A program made the position numbers and the translations under genes. The notes beneath the pieces were generated by a model. That model was not told the origin of the DNA, searched no databases, and saw only the letters and a list, made by a program, of their open reading frames with translations. Shown one piece after another: positions 43,777-54,857 of a stretch of DNA of 64,000 bases. The stretch's first letter is position 1, and each line of letters starts with the position of its first letter. The DNA lies in contig NC_088780.1 of NCBI RefSeq assembly GCF_958450345.1, forward strand, positions 131,950,226-132,014,225. Reading direction: 5' to 3'. The DNA comes from Calliphora vicina (Eukaryota; Arthropoda; Insecta; Diptera; Calliphoridae).

Positions 43777-43925
43777 TAAGCGGAAGTTTCACAATGAACA
43801 CTATGACTTTTTTGTAGATCTAACAGCCAAGGACATTATGATGGTGATTCACCATCAAATATCGAAAATCTTCATATTATAGTTGAGATAGAGATAATCT
43901 TCATTGAAAATTACCTCAAGAATAT

Positions 43926-44282
43926 CAGGCCTGTCACAGAATTTCATTCCGATCGAAAGTGGAATTAATTCCGTATTTTGCTTCTTCAGAAAAAGTAAAA
44001 CGAAAATTTCTTTCGGAATGAAACAACTTTCAGTTTTCAAAGTGGAATTGATATTTGATTGTAATTATTAGATTTTCTAAAATTTTTAATCTATTTCTGT
44101 ACCAAAACCTTCACATTTGTTTTAATATGAAAAACGCCGTCAAATTAAAATCAGAAATACAGAATTATGAAATATTTTTGGAATTAATAAATTACACGGA
44201 ATCTGAAGAACCTAAAACGAATTCGAACGGAATAAAAACTACGGAATTGAAACCATTCCGAACAAAATGTGTGACAGGCCTG
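43926..44282. mobile_element. MITE with CAGGCCTGTCACA ends (family M)
   Basis: CAGGCCTGTCACAGAATTTC at the left and AAATGTGTGACAGGCCTG at the right form inverted ends, with further pairing of ATTCCG/CGGAAT blocks inside. 357 bp. Both strands have open frames of 60-85 residues through it, but these are composition effects. Confidence 0.7.
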
Positions 44283-44329
44283 TATATTAGAGTTTTAAAT
44301 CAATTTCAATAAACCTAGTGTTTGTTCCA

Positions 44330-46070
44330 ATTACTTACTTAATTTTTATTTTTTAAGATAATGAAAATCATTAGAGTCCAACCTAAACCTTTTTTTTCAG
44401 AAACGAACCTAATAACCAGTCTAATATGCAATTCACTGGTGTTTACTCACTTTTGAGACTGTGTATATTTACACCTAAATAAATGGTTCCTACTTAAAGC
44501 AGAATTCATTTTCCTAAAACATGCTTTTCAATTTATTTCAAAGATATAAAATAACAATTTCTTAGAAATGAATTTCTTAAAGAAAACCTCATGAAATTGA
44601 AACCTTCAACGTTTAAATATCATTAAATACATATGTAGATACAATGCTATTTTAGTGCTAAAATATTAAGCACGTATAAGGAATAGGAAAAAGCGGGACA
44701 ACATATCCACAGCATACATTCATGCACTGGCAACAACTACCGAGTAGTAGAAACCATCGTCCTTCCTGTACATTCTGCAAAAAACTACATACTTACACCT
44801 ACAAATGATTGTTGAAAAGTTAACAAACGAAATGAACTGAAAAGGAATGAAATAAGGATAACGAACATATGTATGTATATATGTACATGAATTTATAACA
44901 ACCAACAGCTCATTAACATATTTATGATAAAATTACGTCAATGACAACGAATGAATTCAAGGACATTTCATTGCAAAACCATAAAATACTATACAATACG
45001 AGTACAAATAGAAGTACGAGTACGAGAAGAGTTGCGTAGTATAACGTTCTAAATACATAGCAAGTATTTCATAAATTTGTTGTAGTGGCAGCAGCACGCT
45101 TGTCAGGACCTTTCAACACCACTTGGTTAGCAGTGGATGGCGGCGCATACATTAAACATTTCTTACGAATTAACTAACAGGCACACAAACTCATACTCGC
45201 TCATACAAAGGACAAACCCCGACGGCAAACAATAGTTAAAATATATAAATAAAAAAAAGCATCAGGAGCACCTATTTATTGAAACAGGCCAACAACCAAT
45301 GATGTTAAAAAATGATTTGCAGCGTAAAGAAAAAACCACCGAATAGGTTCCCAAGGCGCAGGCTCATTTTTAAGGTAACAACTTGGACACTCCCCCATCA
45401 TAAACTCGCACAAACATACTCGTGAAAAGACATTAATGCATTTTACTTCGAAATCAAATTTATCATCTTTTTATGAGGTGTAAAAGAGAAAAACTTAAAG
45501 AAATCTTGCCTTCTTAAATGCCCAAGACATTAAGGACTTTTCGAGTGTGTTCTAGAGTAAGGGAGGGTTGTGTGTGTTTCTAAACAAACAAAAAAGTAGG
45601 TCTCTTTCTAACCCACAAATTTCAAACACATTTAAACTGATGGTTGACAATTTACAGTCCTTTAAATGATACATTATTTTAAAATTTCACTAACCACCCC
45701 AAACTCTCAAATTTAGTCACTCTCTCTCCTTCTCAGGCTTTCAAATTTATTTAAGAAAACTCATACGTTAGTTAAATTTGGTAAGAGAGAGAGCAAGGAT
45801 AATAAAGAGAAAACATGTTTACGATTTTTGTTACTCAAACAACAAGTGGTTTAGTAAACCAAAGAGCTCATAAATTGTGGATTGTTTCTTTTTTATTGTT
45901 GTTTTTGGATTGTAATCATAATAATGTTGTGTTTTTTGTTATGAAGCGCAGGTTTCACCTACATGTAAGCATTTCAAATATTTTGGTTTTTGTGGTATCA
46001 GCTAAGAAGTCATTATTTTCAATGTGTACTACTACATTCGATCCTCCTGCAACAATTTGATTTTATATAA
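44330..46070. other. Host-like non-repetitive stretch, no supported gene
   Basis: This is the longest part of the window without a recognised element. Composition is more even, with purine-rich GAGAGAGAG-type tracts (45715-45810). An 81-residue frame at 45815-46060 has no motif that I recognise. It could hold regulatory or intronic host DNA; nothing specific is visible. Confidence 0.4.
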
Positions 46071-46129
46071 AACAGGAAATATCTTTCCGTTTGACGTATT
46101 TGTCTTGTTCCGCCAGCCTATTTGGACTT

Positions 46130-46905
46130 AATATCTTCCAAACCCTTTGAGCGTAGTAAATTATCACATGAGATTATACAAATCCTAGAAAATTTGGGCT
46201 TCTTCTGTCCAATCCAAACAAAATAATGGTTCACCCAGCGAAAAAATTAACACATATCGTACACGAACGTTGCACAGTGGTATGAGAATAAAAAAAGATG
46301 GAAATAAATCTGTAACTTCTAAACCCTTACGCCGATTTGAATGAAATTTCACATGCGCAATTCTAGATTCTATGTGTGTAATTTAATAGGAACACAAACG
46401 AAGAAATAGGATCATTTTAAAAATTGAATATACCCGAGGTGTCCTACTTTGGGAACCCCTGGTCCCGCTCCTGGTGGGCTCATGAGGTCCAAATTCAAAA
46501 CTTAAACTCGACTACACTTCCTCTTTCATTCAAATCGGCGTAAGGGTTTAGAAGTTACAGATTTATTTCCATATTTTTTATTCTCATACCACTGTGCAAC
46601 GTCGATAATATTGGAGTTCATGCTTAACGTTCGGTAAGTATGATATTACAATAGTTGGCAATACTGTTAAGCGTTCCGGTGCAATTTCAGATTTCCAGAT
46701 AATTGGGTGCCTATTCCGGCTATTCTTCTTGCGATAATACTTAATGGTAAGTACGCTTGATTATCAATTAATAATACAAATATGCTAATAAATGCAGTTC
46801 ATAATGAATTTTTCTCTATCTTCTCGTAGGTGAAGAATATTCAGTGTTATTGGATTCCCGTTATATGGGAATCAAATGTCAGCGCAAGTTTGGCTGACAT
46901 CTCAC
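46130..46905 (+). pseudogene. Exon-like fragments with fly-type splice sites
   Basis: A frame near 46139-46222 reads SKPFERSKLSHEIIQILENL and GFFCPIQTK before a stop. Further on, G|GTAAGTAT at 46634 and TTTCAG at 46690 could bound a 57-nt intron. The next segment (46691-46746) ends ATG|GTAAGT, and an 83-nt intron ends CTATCTTCTCGTAG at 46829. Joining these gives WVPIPAILLAIILNGEEYSV and LLDSRYMGIKCQRKFG. A family I MITE (46273-46596) sits in the middle. The protein is not recognised; it may be a broken host gene or a transposon gene with introns. Confidence 0.35.
46273..46596. mobile_element. Foldback MITE family I, copy 1
   Basis: CACAGTGGTATGAGAATAAA and its inverse TTCTCATACCACTGTG; arms of about 75 bp include TCTGTAACTTCTAAACCCTT. 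Flanked by ACGTTG and CAACGT, which extend the symmetry. The centre has GGTGTCCTACTTTGGGAACC. No coding. Confidence 0.75.
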
Positions 46906-46917
46906 GCATTCATTCCT

Positions 46918-48394
46918 GGATATTTTCTATTAAAAATGTCTATAAAATTATTTTATTTTAAAAACATTGTATTATTCAAAATATTGTATATTTTTTATAC
47001 AAAATATTATTTTCAGCAGTATTTTCTATAGAAAACCTTATTTATAACAGTATTTTCTATAGAAAATGTTGTTTATAACAGTATTTTCTATAGAAAATGT
47101 TGTTTATAACAGTATTTTCTATAGAAAATGTTGTTTATAACAGTATTTTCTATAGAAAATGTTGTTTATAACAGTATTTTCTATAGAAAATGTTGTTTAT
47201 AACAGTATTTTCTATAGAAAATGTTGTTTATAACAGTATTTTCTATAGAAAATGTTGTTTATAACAGTATTTTCTATAGAAAATGTTGTTTATAACAGTA
47301 TTTTCTATAGAAAATGTTGTTTATAACAGTATTTTCTATAGAAAATGTTGTTTATAACAGTATTTTCTATAGAAAATGTTGTTTATAACAGTATTTTCTA
47401 TAGAAAATGTTGTTTATAACAGTATTTTCTATAGAAAATGTTGTTTATAACAGTATTTTCTATAGAAAATGTTGTTTATAACAGTATTTTCTATAGAAAA
47501 TGTTGTTTATAACAGTATTTTCTATAGAAAATGTTGTTTATAACAGTATTTTCTATAGAAAATGTTGTTTATAACAGTATTTTCTATAGAAAATGTTGTT
47601 TATAACAGTATTTTCTATAGAAAATGTTGTTTATAACAGTATTTTCTATAGAAAATGTTGTTTATAACAGTATTTTCTATAGAAAATGTTGTTTATAACA
47701 GTATTTTCTATAGAAAATGTTGTTTATAACAGTATTTTCTATAGAAAATGTTGTTTATAACAGTATTTTCTATAGAAAATGTTGTTTATAACAGTATTTT
47801 CTATAGAAAATGTTGTTTATAACAGTATTTTCTATAGAAAATGTTGTTTATAACAGTATTTTCTATAGAAAATGTTGTTTATAACAGTATTTTCTATAGA
47901 AAATGTTGTTTATAACAGTATTTTCTATAGAAAATGTTGTTTATAACAGTATTTTCTATAGAAAATGTTGTTTATAACAGTATTTTCTATAGAAAATGTT
48001 GTTTATAACAGTATTTTCTATAGAAAATGTTGTTTATAACAGTATTTTCTATAGAAAATGTTGTTTATAACAGTATTTTCTATAGAAAATGTTGTTTATA
48101 ACAGTATTTTCTATAGAAAATGTTGTTTATAACAGTATTTTCTATAGAAAATGTTGTTTATAACAGTATTTTCTATAGAAAATGTTGTTTATAACAGTAT
48201 TTTCTATAGAAAATGTTGTTTTTAACAGTATTTTCTATAGAAAATGTTGTTTATAACAGTATTTTCTATAGAAAATGTTGTTTATAACAGTATTTTCTAT
48301 AGAAAATGTTGTTTATAACAGTATTTTCTATAGAAAATGTTGTTTATAACAGTATTTTCTATAGAAAATGTTGTTTATAACAGTATTTTCTATA
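46918..48394. repeat. 31-bp satellite array, about 44 near-identical units
   Basis: From 47046 to 48378 there are exactly 43 units of 31 bases (1333 bases), then a partial unit to 48394. One diverged unit (47015-47045) precedes them, and a degenerate AT-rich prelude lies at 46918-47014. Each unit begins AACAGT, contains the perfect 16-bp palindrome ATTTTCTATAGAAAAT and ends GTTGTTTAT. I noticed a single base change, at about 48222. No coding; candidate tandem-repeat expansion. Confidence 0.95.
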
Positions 48395-48399
48395 AAAGT

Positions 48400-48740
48400 T
48401 TTACTAATTTTTAATTATATTTTTTATGAATATTTTTATTGATTTAAATATAAAATTGTTTGAATTTGTACTCAAAACCAATTATTTGTTTTTATTGTTT
48501 TATTAAAAAAATTGTTTGATATTTGAAGGATATTCAAATATTATATTTTATTAATAGTAACAATATTTTAATAAGAAAAAAATATTTTTTTCAATAAAAA
48601 TATTACGAAATGTAGTGTTTGATTTTGTGAATTTTGTGATAGGTTCTATTTCAGTAAAATATTTGTTAGATTTTATATTTTGTGTTTGAATACGAAATTT
48701 AGTTTTTTTTGTGTAAGTTAGAATTTTCGAACATAAGTAT
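48400..48740. other. AT-rich flank of the satellite
   Basis: Very AT-rich sequence, nothing recognised. Confidence 0.45.
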
Positions 48741-48747
48741 TTATACA

Positions 48748-49577
48748 CTAGCTGCAACCGGTCCGCGTTGCTGGCCCTTAGAAAACATCTGTTTTATATT
48801 GCATCTCCATCTCGATTTTAATATATAGTGTCGGACAATGTTCAATGTTAATATACATATGTGGTGACATTCCGGCTGGTTCCAATGAATTAAAAAATTC
48901 AATAGGATAATTGACGGCTAGTTCTTCGTTCATTACTGTGTCAATCGATTTGTATTTTATTGTTTCGCCAGGCACTTTCACAATTGCAGTGAAATAAAAT
49001 AAATAGAAGGAATTTCGAATCATCATTGGGAAGCGCGAGCAATGATCCAATTCTGTGGTACAGTTGGCCTCGAACTTTAAAGGTGGGCATGAAGCCGACG
49101 TCAATTGAAAGCATGAGTTGCACTTTTGGATATTTTGAAGGAAGTGCTTGGAAATAGGATTGGCGCCGGAGTGGCAGAATAACTTTATAGTTCGAACAGC
49201 ACATTCCCGGGGATTCCTTGGGGGCAATGTTTGTTCATTGCGCCAATCAGTAGGTCCTTAATATAATTATTGTAATAAAATGCCGGCAACTTTAAATCGA
49301 TTCTTTCTCTTGATCGCGCCATTCGGGAGCGATTGGCTTCTGCAGCTCTCGATGAAAGTGAATCCCTTTCAAACCGTTATTTAAAATATTATGTTTTTTT
49401 TTTAATAGATTTCATATGGAAATTTCTTATTCATGCAACTATATGCGAGAGTAAATTGTTTATCACAGAGCGAAAATCAGAAATCTGACTTTAAAGGCTT
49501 TTCTGAAGATTCCGTGAAAATTTCATCGAACTCGGTCTAGCCGTTTTTGAGTTCATTCGTCCATCCATTTTTATATA
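48748..49577 (-). mobile_element. Helitron deletion derivative
   Basis: On the minus strand it starts near 49577 with ATATATAAAAATGGATGG and runs through ACCGAGTTCGATGAAATTTT and an altered RepHel remnant. It ends with the hairpin GCAACGCGGACCGGTTGC and AGCTAG, then T. The 3' region matches the Helitron at 188-1166, and here the terminal hairpin is intact. The 5' TC is not clear because a family E end abuts it. Confidence 0.75.
48778..49227 (-). pseudogene. Helitron RepHel remnant: N-terminal part joined to helicase tail
   Basis: One minus-strand frame begins MCCSNYKVILPLRRQSYFQA and continues FKVRGQLYHRIGSLLALPND, matching the 'CC..GKV.LP' and 'F..QGQ.YHRIGSLLP' blocks of the Helitron-like N-terminal domain. 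A different frame then reads YKSIDTVMNEELAVNYPIEF and FNSLEPAGMSPHMYIN, the helicase C-terminal block. The Rep nuclease and most of the helicase (over a thousand residues in full proteins) are gone, so the element kept both coding ends and lost the middle. The 149-residue open frame is a chance fusion. Confidence 0.8.
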
Positions 49578-50247
49578 TGGGTCATTTCATGTTAAGTTAA
49601 CCAACTTTTGAAATCGATGTCTTCCGATTGCACCAAGGTTAGTTCTATTGGATAGTAACTCAGACACAATTTTTCAACAAGATCGGTCGAGAACACTCGG
49701 AGTTAGAGGGTGTCAAAATTTTACATTTTGGCCAAGCAGGTGTTTTTTTCTTATCCATGTAACTTATTACATATTGTTCTTAGCAAAATGTGTCCCAAAT
49801 AGTTTAGATAGCTCTTTCTTCAATCTTGCGAAAAATATATATTTAAAAAAAAAAATTAATATTTTTCTTCAGAAATCAAAAACTTTTTTGACTTTTTTTT
49901 CAAAATGGGCCCTTTTTTTGCTTAAAATAAAGCTTAGATATTTTCATTGAAGACCTATTTGGTCGCTTAGAGGGATTCGAGTGGGATATCTATCAAAATA
50001 AATATTTTGTAACGCAAAACATAAAATTTTTTAATTTTTTCTTGCAAAATATTTTTTGTTTCCAAAATGGTCCTTTTTTTAAAATTTTTTTCCTCAAAGG
50101 AAAGCTTATGTCTTTTCTTTAAGACCTATTTGGTCGCTTAATGGAATGTGAGTGGGATATCTATCAAAATAAGTATTTTGTATCACAAGACATACAATTA
50201 TTGACTTTTTTTGGCAAAATTAAAAACTTTTTTGATTTTTTTTTAAA

Positions 50248-50547
50248 CTAGCTATTTACTAATGTTAGTTCTTCAAGTTTCTCCAACCCACATACACCTG
50301 CCGGTTCTTATTTATTTGCAAATAGAATATCCAAATTTGTACTGCATACTTTAGGGGCTTTTTTATTACAGTTGACTGGACTCAAAAAGCCGGTTTTAGC
50401 CGTATTTTTTTAATTGTTTGTTTTCTTTACAAACCATCTCCTGAAAATTTCGAATCGAATAAAAAAAAATCAGCCAAATCGCTCCAGCCGTTCTCACGTG
50501 ATGACATTACATACATGGACCATTTCATTTTTATATATATATGTAGA
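50248..50547 (-). mobile_element. Helitron, downstream member of a tandem pair
   Basis: Minus strand: starts A|TCTACATATATATATAAAAA and ends GTAAATAGCTAG|T. The GC-rich 3' hairpin of its neighbour is missing here, so this copy has a deletion at its terminus. It carries GTCATCACGTGAGAACGGCT and AAACTTGAAGAACTAACATT. Confidence 0.8.
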
Positions 50548-50557
50548 TATAGATATA

Positions 50558-50890
50558 CTAGTTGACCGCCCCGGCTTCGCCCGGTGGCATTTACTAATAT
50601 TAGTTCTTCAAGTTTCTCCAACCCACATACACCTGCCTGTTCTTATTTATTTGCAAATAAAATATCTAAATTTGTACTGCATACTTTAGGGAGCTTTTTT
50701 ATTACAGTTGACTGTTGGACTCAAAAAAAAATTCTGATTTTTACCCGGAATTTTTGAATTTTTTTCTTTACAAACTATCTCCTGAAAATTTTGAATCAAA
50801 TAAAAAAAATCAGCAAAATCGCTACAGCCGTTCTCACGTGATGCCATAATATCCATGGACCATTTAATTTTTATATACATATATAGAAGA
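50558..50890 (-). mobile_element. Helitron, upstream member of a tandem pair
   Basis: Minus strand: starts TCTTCTATATATGTATATAA and ends with the hairpin CCGGGCGAAGCCGG, GGCGGTCAACTAG, then T. About 90% like its neighbour by eye, in the same orientation and only 10 bases away. No coding. Confidence 0.85.
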
Positions 50891-51059
50891 TGGGCCCTTT
50901 TTTATTTTTTTTTGCTGTAAAGAAAGCTTAGGTCTATTCCTTTAAGAAGGTGTTGGTCGCTAGTGCGATGCGAGTGGGATATACATACATATATCCAAAT
51001 AAATGTTTTGTATCTCAAGACATACAATTGTTGTGTTAAAACATTTATAATAATTATTA

Positions 51060-51305
51060 ATAAACAAAGTCCACATTCATTCATTAGGTTATTTTTTCAA
51101 AATTATAGGACTTTAAAATTACAACGCAATTGCTTATTGCGATAACGCAACGTACAACTAGTTGCAAGTGTAATCGATTCAAAAAAATAAACAAATAAAC
51201 TACCAACAAAGCGAATGAGAAAGCTTAAGGAACTTGTTTCACTTCTTACCTTTATACATTTTCATGATTTTGGGTTTGTGGTTAATTTTTTTTAAATTTT
51301 ACTAA
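51060..51305. other. No recognisable feature
   Basis: AT-rich sequence between family E and a MITE. Confidence 0.4.
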
Positions 51306-51312
51306 AGATAAA

Positions 51313-51551
51313 TACATATCGTCACCTTAAATGCAAAAGGGCATTTTTAAAATGTTACAGGAGAGACAACAAACTAAATAAAATGTAAAGTGATGTGGTT
51401 ACAAATATAATTTTGTAACCACATCAATAAAGTCTGTTTTTTTTAAATAGAAAGCTAACATTTTCTGAAGACGTGTGCCAATATCCATTAAAAACTCGAT
51501 TTAGAATTTATTGGTTGTTACCCCCTTTTGCATTTCAGGTGACGATATGTA
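51313..51551. mobile_element. MITE with ATATCGTCACC ends (family W)
   Basis: TACATATCGTCACCTTAAAT at the left and ATTTCAGGTGACGATATGTA at the right, pairing over about 28 bases with GCAAAAGGG/CCCTTTTGC. A second hairpin, GATGTGGTTAC...GTAACCACATC, sits in the middle (51393-51426). 239 bp. Confidence 0.75.
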
Positions 51552-51559
51552 GTGCATAT

Positions 51560-52250
51560 TTTCCTTATTTTAGATTTGTTGTTTTTTATGATTTTTAATG
51601 AAGTTGAGTAGCTACATTTTACAAAAAAAAAAAAAACTTTCGTAGTTGCCTGTTTTCTTTATATGTACGAGTATTTCATTTTCTGTTTTGATTTGATACC
51701 TATTTTGCCAGCTTTTTTTGTTGTGTTTTGTGACATTTTGCTGACGTTGTTATTTGTGCGCCTTTTTATTTGAATCTATTCTACGTATTATATGTAACTT
51801 GTACTACGACGCGTAGTCGTGACGTAAACGACAATAACGGGTAGGTGTGATGTTGTTGTTATTGTTGATTATTTTGCTGTTTGTTTTTATTTCTGTTATT
51901 TCGTTTTATTTCGTATTTTAAAACAAATAATTCGCGGTTATGATGACAACTGTCATAAAATACATTAGGTAAGGTTAGGTTTTTTGCTTTCCGCAAAATG
52001 TTTTTGTTGATGTATTATAGCCGCTCTTGTTGTTATTGTTGATGATGATTTTGCTTTATTTTTTTACTTCAGGCACTTATATACAATGTATTTTAAAATT
52101 CGTATGATTTTATTATATTAACAAACAGAATACCTAGTTGTTTAAATTCATAGTTCCAACTAGGGTTGAAACTACATACATATTTTGGGTCAAAGTAGTA
52201 ATATTTCAAAAAAAATGGACCGATTCTCTCTCAGATGAAACTTGTTATGT
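51560..52250. other. Host-like stretch, no supported gene
   Basis: TTGTTGTTATTGTTG runs and GACGTAAACGAC are the only notable strings. No repeat family or exon recognised. Confidence 0.4.
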
Positions 52251-52254
52251 CCAA

Positions 52255-52325
52255 TTTCATCACGATATTGATTACAGAGGGCAACAGCAAAAAAGGCTTG
52301 AATATATATAGATTATATGCACCAT
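52255..52325 (+). mobile_element. Family D end fragment
   Basis: GATTACAGAGGGCAACAGCA, then AAAAAAGGCTT and TATAGATTATATGCACCATG, match the left end of family D. Preceded by TTA. Confidence 0.6.
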
Positions 52326-52869
52326 GGTACACAGAGGGATTTTGGTCAAAAAGTCAATTTTTCAAACACTCAATTTTAAAAATCAAATGATGCAGTTTTG
52401 TAGATAAATGTTTAAAGATGAAATGTACACTTATAGTTTTAAGAAAAATTTTATTTTATTTTTAAAAAATTGAAGTAAAGTCCATGCAAGGGTGTTAAGC
52501 AAAAATTTACTTATATTTTCACGCAATTCAGTGGTTTATATATCTATAATTTTCCTAATATGTAATACCATTTACCTTTAACATATTTGAAAAATATAAC
52601 ATTTCTCCATAAATAAAAAAAAATTACGGGGATATCATAAACCGTTAAGAAGATATGCCCAAATCTATAAGTCTCTAAAAATTATTTTATTTTTGATTTT
52701 CCATGGTGAAAAAAAATGTAGCCCCACTTTACCCCAAGCTGTTTCTTTAATAAAATGAAAGTTGGGAGTGTCTTGTTTCGATTAAAAGAAAAAATAGTTT
52801 TCGGAACAGGATGAAAACTTAAAATTTTTTGTCGAATAATAAACGAAATATCAAAAAAAATCTTATCTA

Positions 52870-53125
52870 CGTATGGGTTTCGTGGGCGGTGGGCATGGCC
52901 GATTTTATTGAAACTCGGCATGCATTTTTTTCTAGACTTTTACTTTGATAGGAAACATTTTATGCGAAAAAATCTATTTGGATTGTATGGGCAGTGGGCG
53001 TTGGGCGTGGTCAATTTTGTTTCAGAAAATATATGTACCAAATTTCTAAACTTTTACTTGGATAGGAAAAATTTTATGCGAAAAAATCCATTTGGACTGT
53101 GTGGGCGTTGGGCGTGGTCGATTTT
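52870..53125 (+). repeat. Two to three tandem units with GGGCGTGG
   Basis: Units of about 105-125 bases repeat TTTTATGCGAAAAAATC, ATTTGGA(T/C)TGT and GGGCGTTGGGCGTGGTC. A third, weaker unit is at 52875-52925. A 224-residue plus-strand frame (52908-53582) crosses these units and a MITE; its internal repeat (MRKNLFGLYG / MRKNPFGLCG) reflects the DNA repeat, so I do not call it a gene. Confidence 0.6.
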
Positions 53126-53245
53126 GATAAAATTTTATTTTTTTCTTAGTTTGGTCCATATAATTCTCTGTGCCAAATTTCAGCGCTCTACGACCACTCC
53201 TTATAATTTTTGCCAAAAAATGTATGAAGCCATCCCTCTGTGCGG

Positions 53246-53528
53246 CACAGTGGGGCAGAATCAAAATTTTTTGGAAATAAATCTGGCATTTCTAAACGGC
53301 TGGTCAGATCGGGATAATGTTTTAAAAAATATTAAAATCTTTGCAATCGGATGGGAAACAAAAAAATGGAACGTGTTTAAAAATTTTACATGTCGAAGGT
53401 ACCCTACTTTGAGACCCCATCGACGCCCTTGGAGTATTTGTATGGCCCATTTTAATAACTTAAACTCGGACCAGCCGTTTAGAAATGCCAGATTTATTTC
53501 CAAAAAAATTCGATTCTGCCCCACTGTG
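53246..53528. mobile_element. Foldback MITE family I, copy 2
   Basis: CACAGTGGGGCAGAATCAAA at the left, with inverse GATTCTGCCCCACTGTG at the right. The arms, with TGGAAATAAATCTGGCATTT and its inverse, span about 75 bp. The centre has GGTACCCTACTTTGAGACCC, like copy 1. Confidence 0.8.
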
Positions 53529-53544
53529 CATGGCTACCTAATAG

Positions 53545-53620
53545 GGAATTCAGTTAATCGGGTTTCTGGTTTAATCGGTTAACCGAGGAAATAAGTAATC
53601 GGGGTTTAGATTTATTCGGT
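53545..53620 (+). repeat. Dispersed repeat Y, copy 2
   Basis: GGGTTTCTGGTTTAATCGGT and ATCGGGGTTTAGATTTA match the minus strand at 10665-10738. Confidence 0.55.
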
Positions 53621-53629
53621 TAATAACAC

Positions 53630-53975
53630 TGTACAACATCAACAAAAATTACGAGGTCCGACCAATAAATTTTGATAGAGGAGACAAAATCGGCGTTTTG
53701 AAAGTTTACATCTGAATTTCATTTGAGGGTGGCTTAAAGTTTCCCAACTCTGGCACATTCTTATTGTTAATCTTCATAAGAAACCATATGATCCTTACAT
53801 TTTAGGTATAAAATGTGTTCAGCAAATTTGTGTAAAATGTTACGGAGAACATTTTTATAGAATATGTTAACCCCTTTAAATGCTCAAGGCATTGGTCTTT
53901 TTTGTCCTTTTTTAAAAAAAGAGCAACAAACATCATTAAAACAGGGATTTAACATGTTCCGCAAAAATATTATAC
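53630..53975 (+). repeat. Dispersed repeat R, copy 2
   Basis: Begins CACTGTACAACATC and shares AAGTTTCCCAACTCTGGCAC and TGTTACGGAGAACATTTTT with copy 1. Ends near AAACAGGGATTTAACATG. Confidence 0.65.
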
Positions 53976-53989
53976 ATGAAATTTTAGTA

Positions 53990-54850
53990 TAAGTCCCTGA
54001 ATACACCAAAACGGAAAATTCAACCAGAAAGTCAGAAATAAGACATAACAATAGAGAGCCGTTATCCAAGTTTGCTAAAATTTTCCGTACATGGTTTTAA
54101 GACGAAAATCAAAAAAGTGCAAAATAAGTATGTATGAGAGAAAATTTCCTTACTCGTTCTCTTGGCATCGATTCGATTATGAATGATCTAAGCATATTTT
54201 TTTTATACATAGACATTCTGATGGCGCTGAAACGATTACAAAACTTTCCACTGTTGGGTGCAAGTGAACTTGAGTGTTATATAAATGAATTCTTTTTAAG
54301 CTCTGCTAAATACAAGATCATTCTATTCTACATAATTTATTTATTTTTACTATTTCTGTTCGCATCTTATTTGCGTAGCATGTGTTTAACAGCAGTAATA
54401 ACAATTAAAAAACCTACATAATGTTTTCTTTAGCTTCTGATTCAGCCCCCTGGCACTTTTCAAATTTTTTTATACATATTGAGAAAATAGAAAATGAAAT
54501 GAAAAATCCCATTTAATATTGAGAAAATAAAATTTGTAATTCAGAAAAGCGAGTTAACACTGAGAAAAGGTAAATTGAAATTAAGAAATCCAAATTAATA
54601 TTGCGAAAATGTTAATAATCGGTATACGTTGAATATAGTAGATAGATATTAATGTTGTTAGTTGATTTCTTGCAAAAGTGAAATTTTAGAAATTTTGATT
54701 TAAAACATACAGTGCGAGTGCGATATATATTTTACATTATAAATAATATTAATAATAAATTTGGCAATTGTATTAATAACTTAAACGTATCAGATCCAAA
54801 AAGTGGTAAAACTGTGTTTCGATTACAACTAATTCAAAATCATATTTAAC
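53990..54850. other. No recognisable feature
   Basis: A 95-residue plus-strand frame (54134-54421) ends in a hydrophobic run (IILFYIIYLFLLFLFAS) but shows no family signature and has AT-driven composition. I leave it uncalled. Confidence 0.35.
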
Positions 54851-54857
54851 ACTCTAA

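Larger units (their letters stand above)
49577..51040 (+). mobile_element. Family E copy 4, split by two Helitrons
   Basis: ATGGGTCATTTCATGTTAAG opens it, followed by GATGTCTTCCGATTGCACC, CAACAAGATCGGTCGAGAAC and units with AAAATGGGCCC (49905) and TTCGAGTGGGATATCTATC (49976). The sequence stops at A50247 and resumes at T50891 (TGGGCCCTTTTTT) to end near 51040. Joined, this restores the family word AAATGGGCCC. Confidence 0.8.

Noticed and set aside
46918..48394. CRISPR-like array
   Set aside because: The units are contiguous 31-mers with no unique spacers, and the sequence is clearly eukaryotic. It is a satellite.
48941..49204. Intact Helitron protein
   Set aside because: The YHRIGSLL and CC..KV blocks are genuine, but the frame then leaves the Helitron sequence and the Rep nuclease and helicase motifs are missing.
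52908..53582. Longest open frame in the window (224 residues, plus strand)
   Set aside because: It runs through two tandem DNA repeats, a foldback MITE and repeat Y. Its internal protein repeat mirrors the DNA repeat, and frames on the opposite strand are open as well.
54134..54421. 95-residue frame with a hydrophobic stretch (possible membrane protein)
   Set aside because: Poly-T-rich DNA readily gives Leu/Phe/Ile runs; no homology recognised and no splice or start context.
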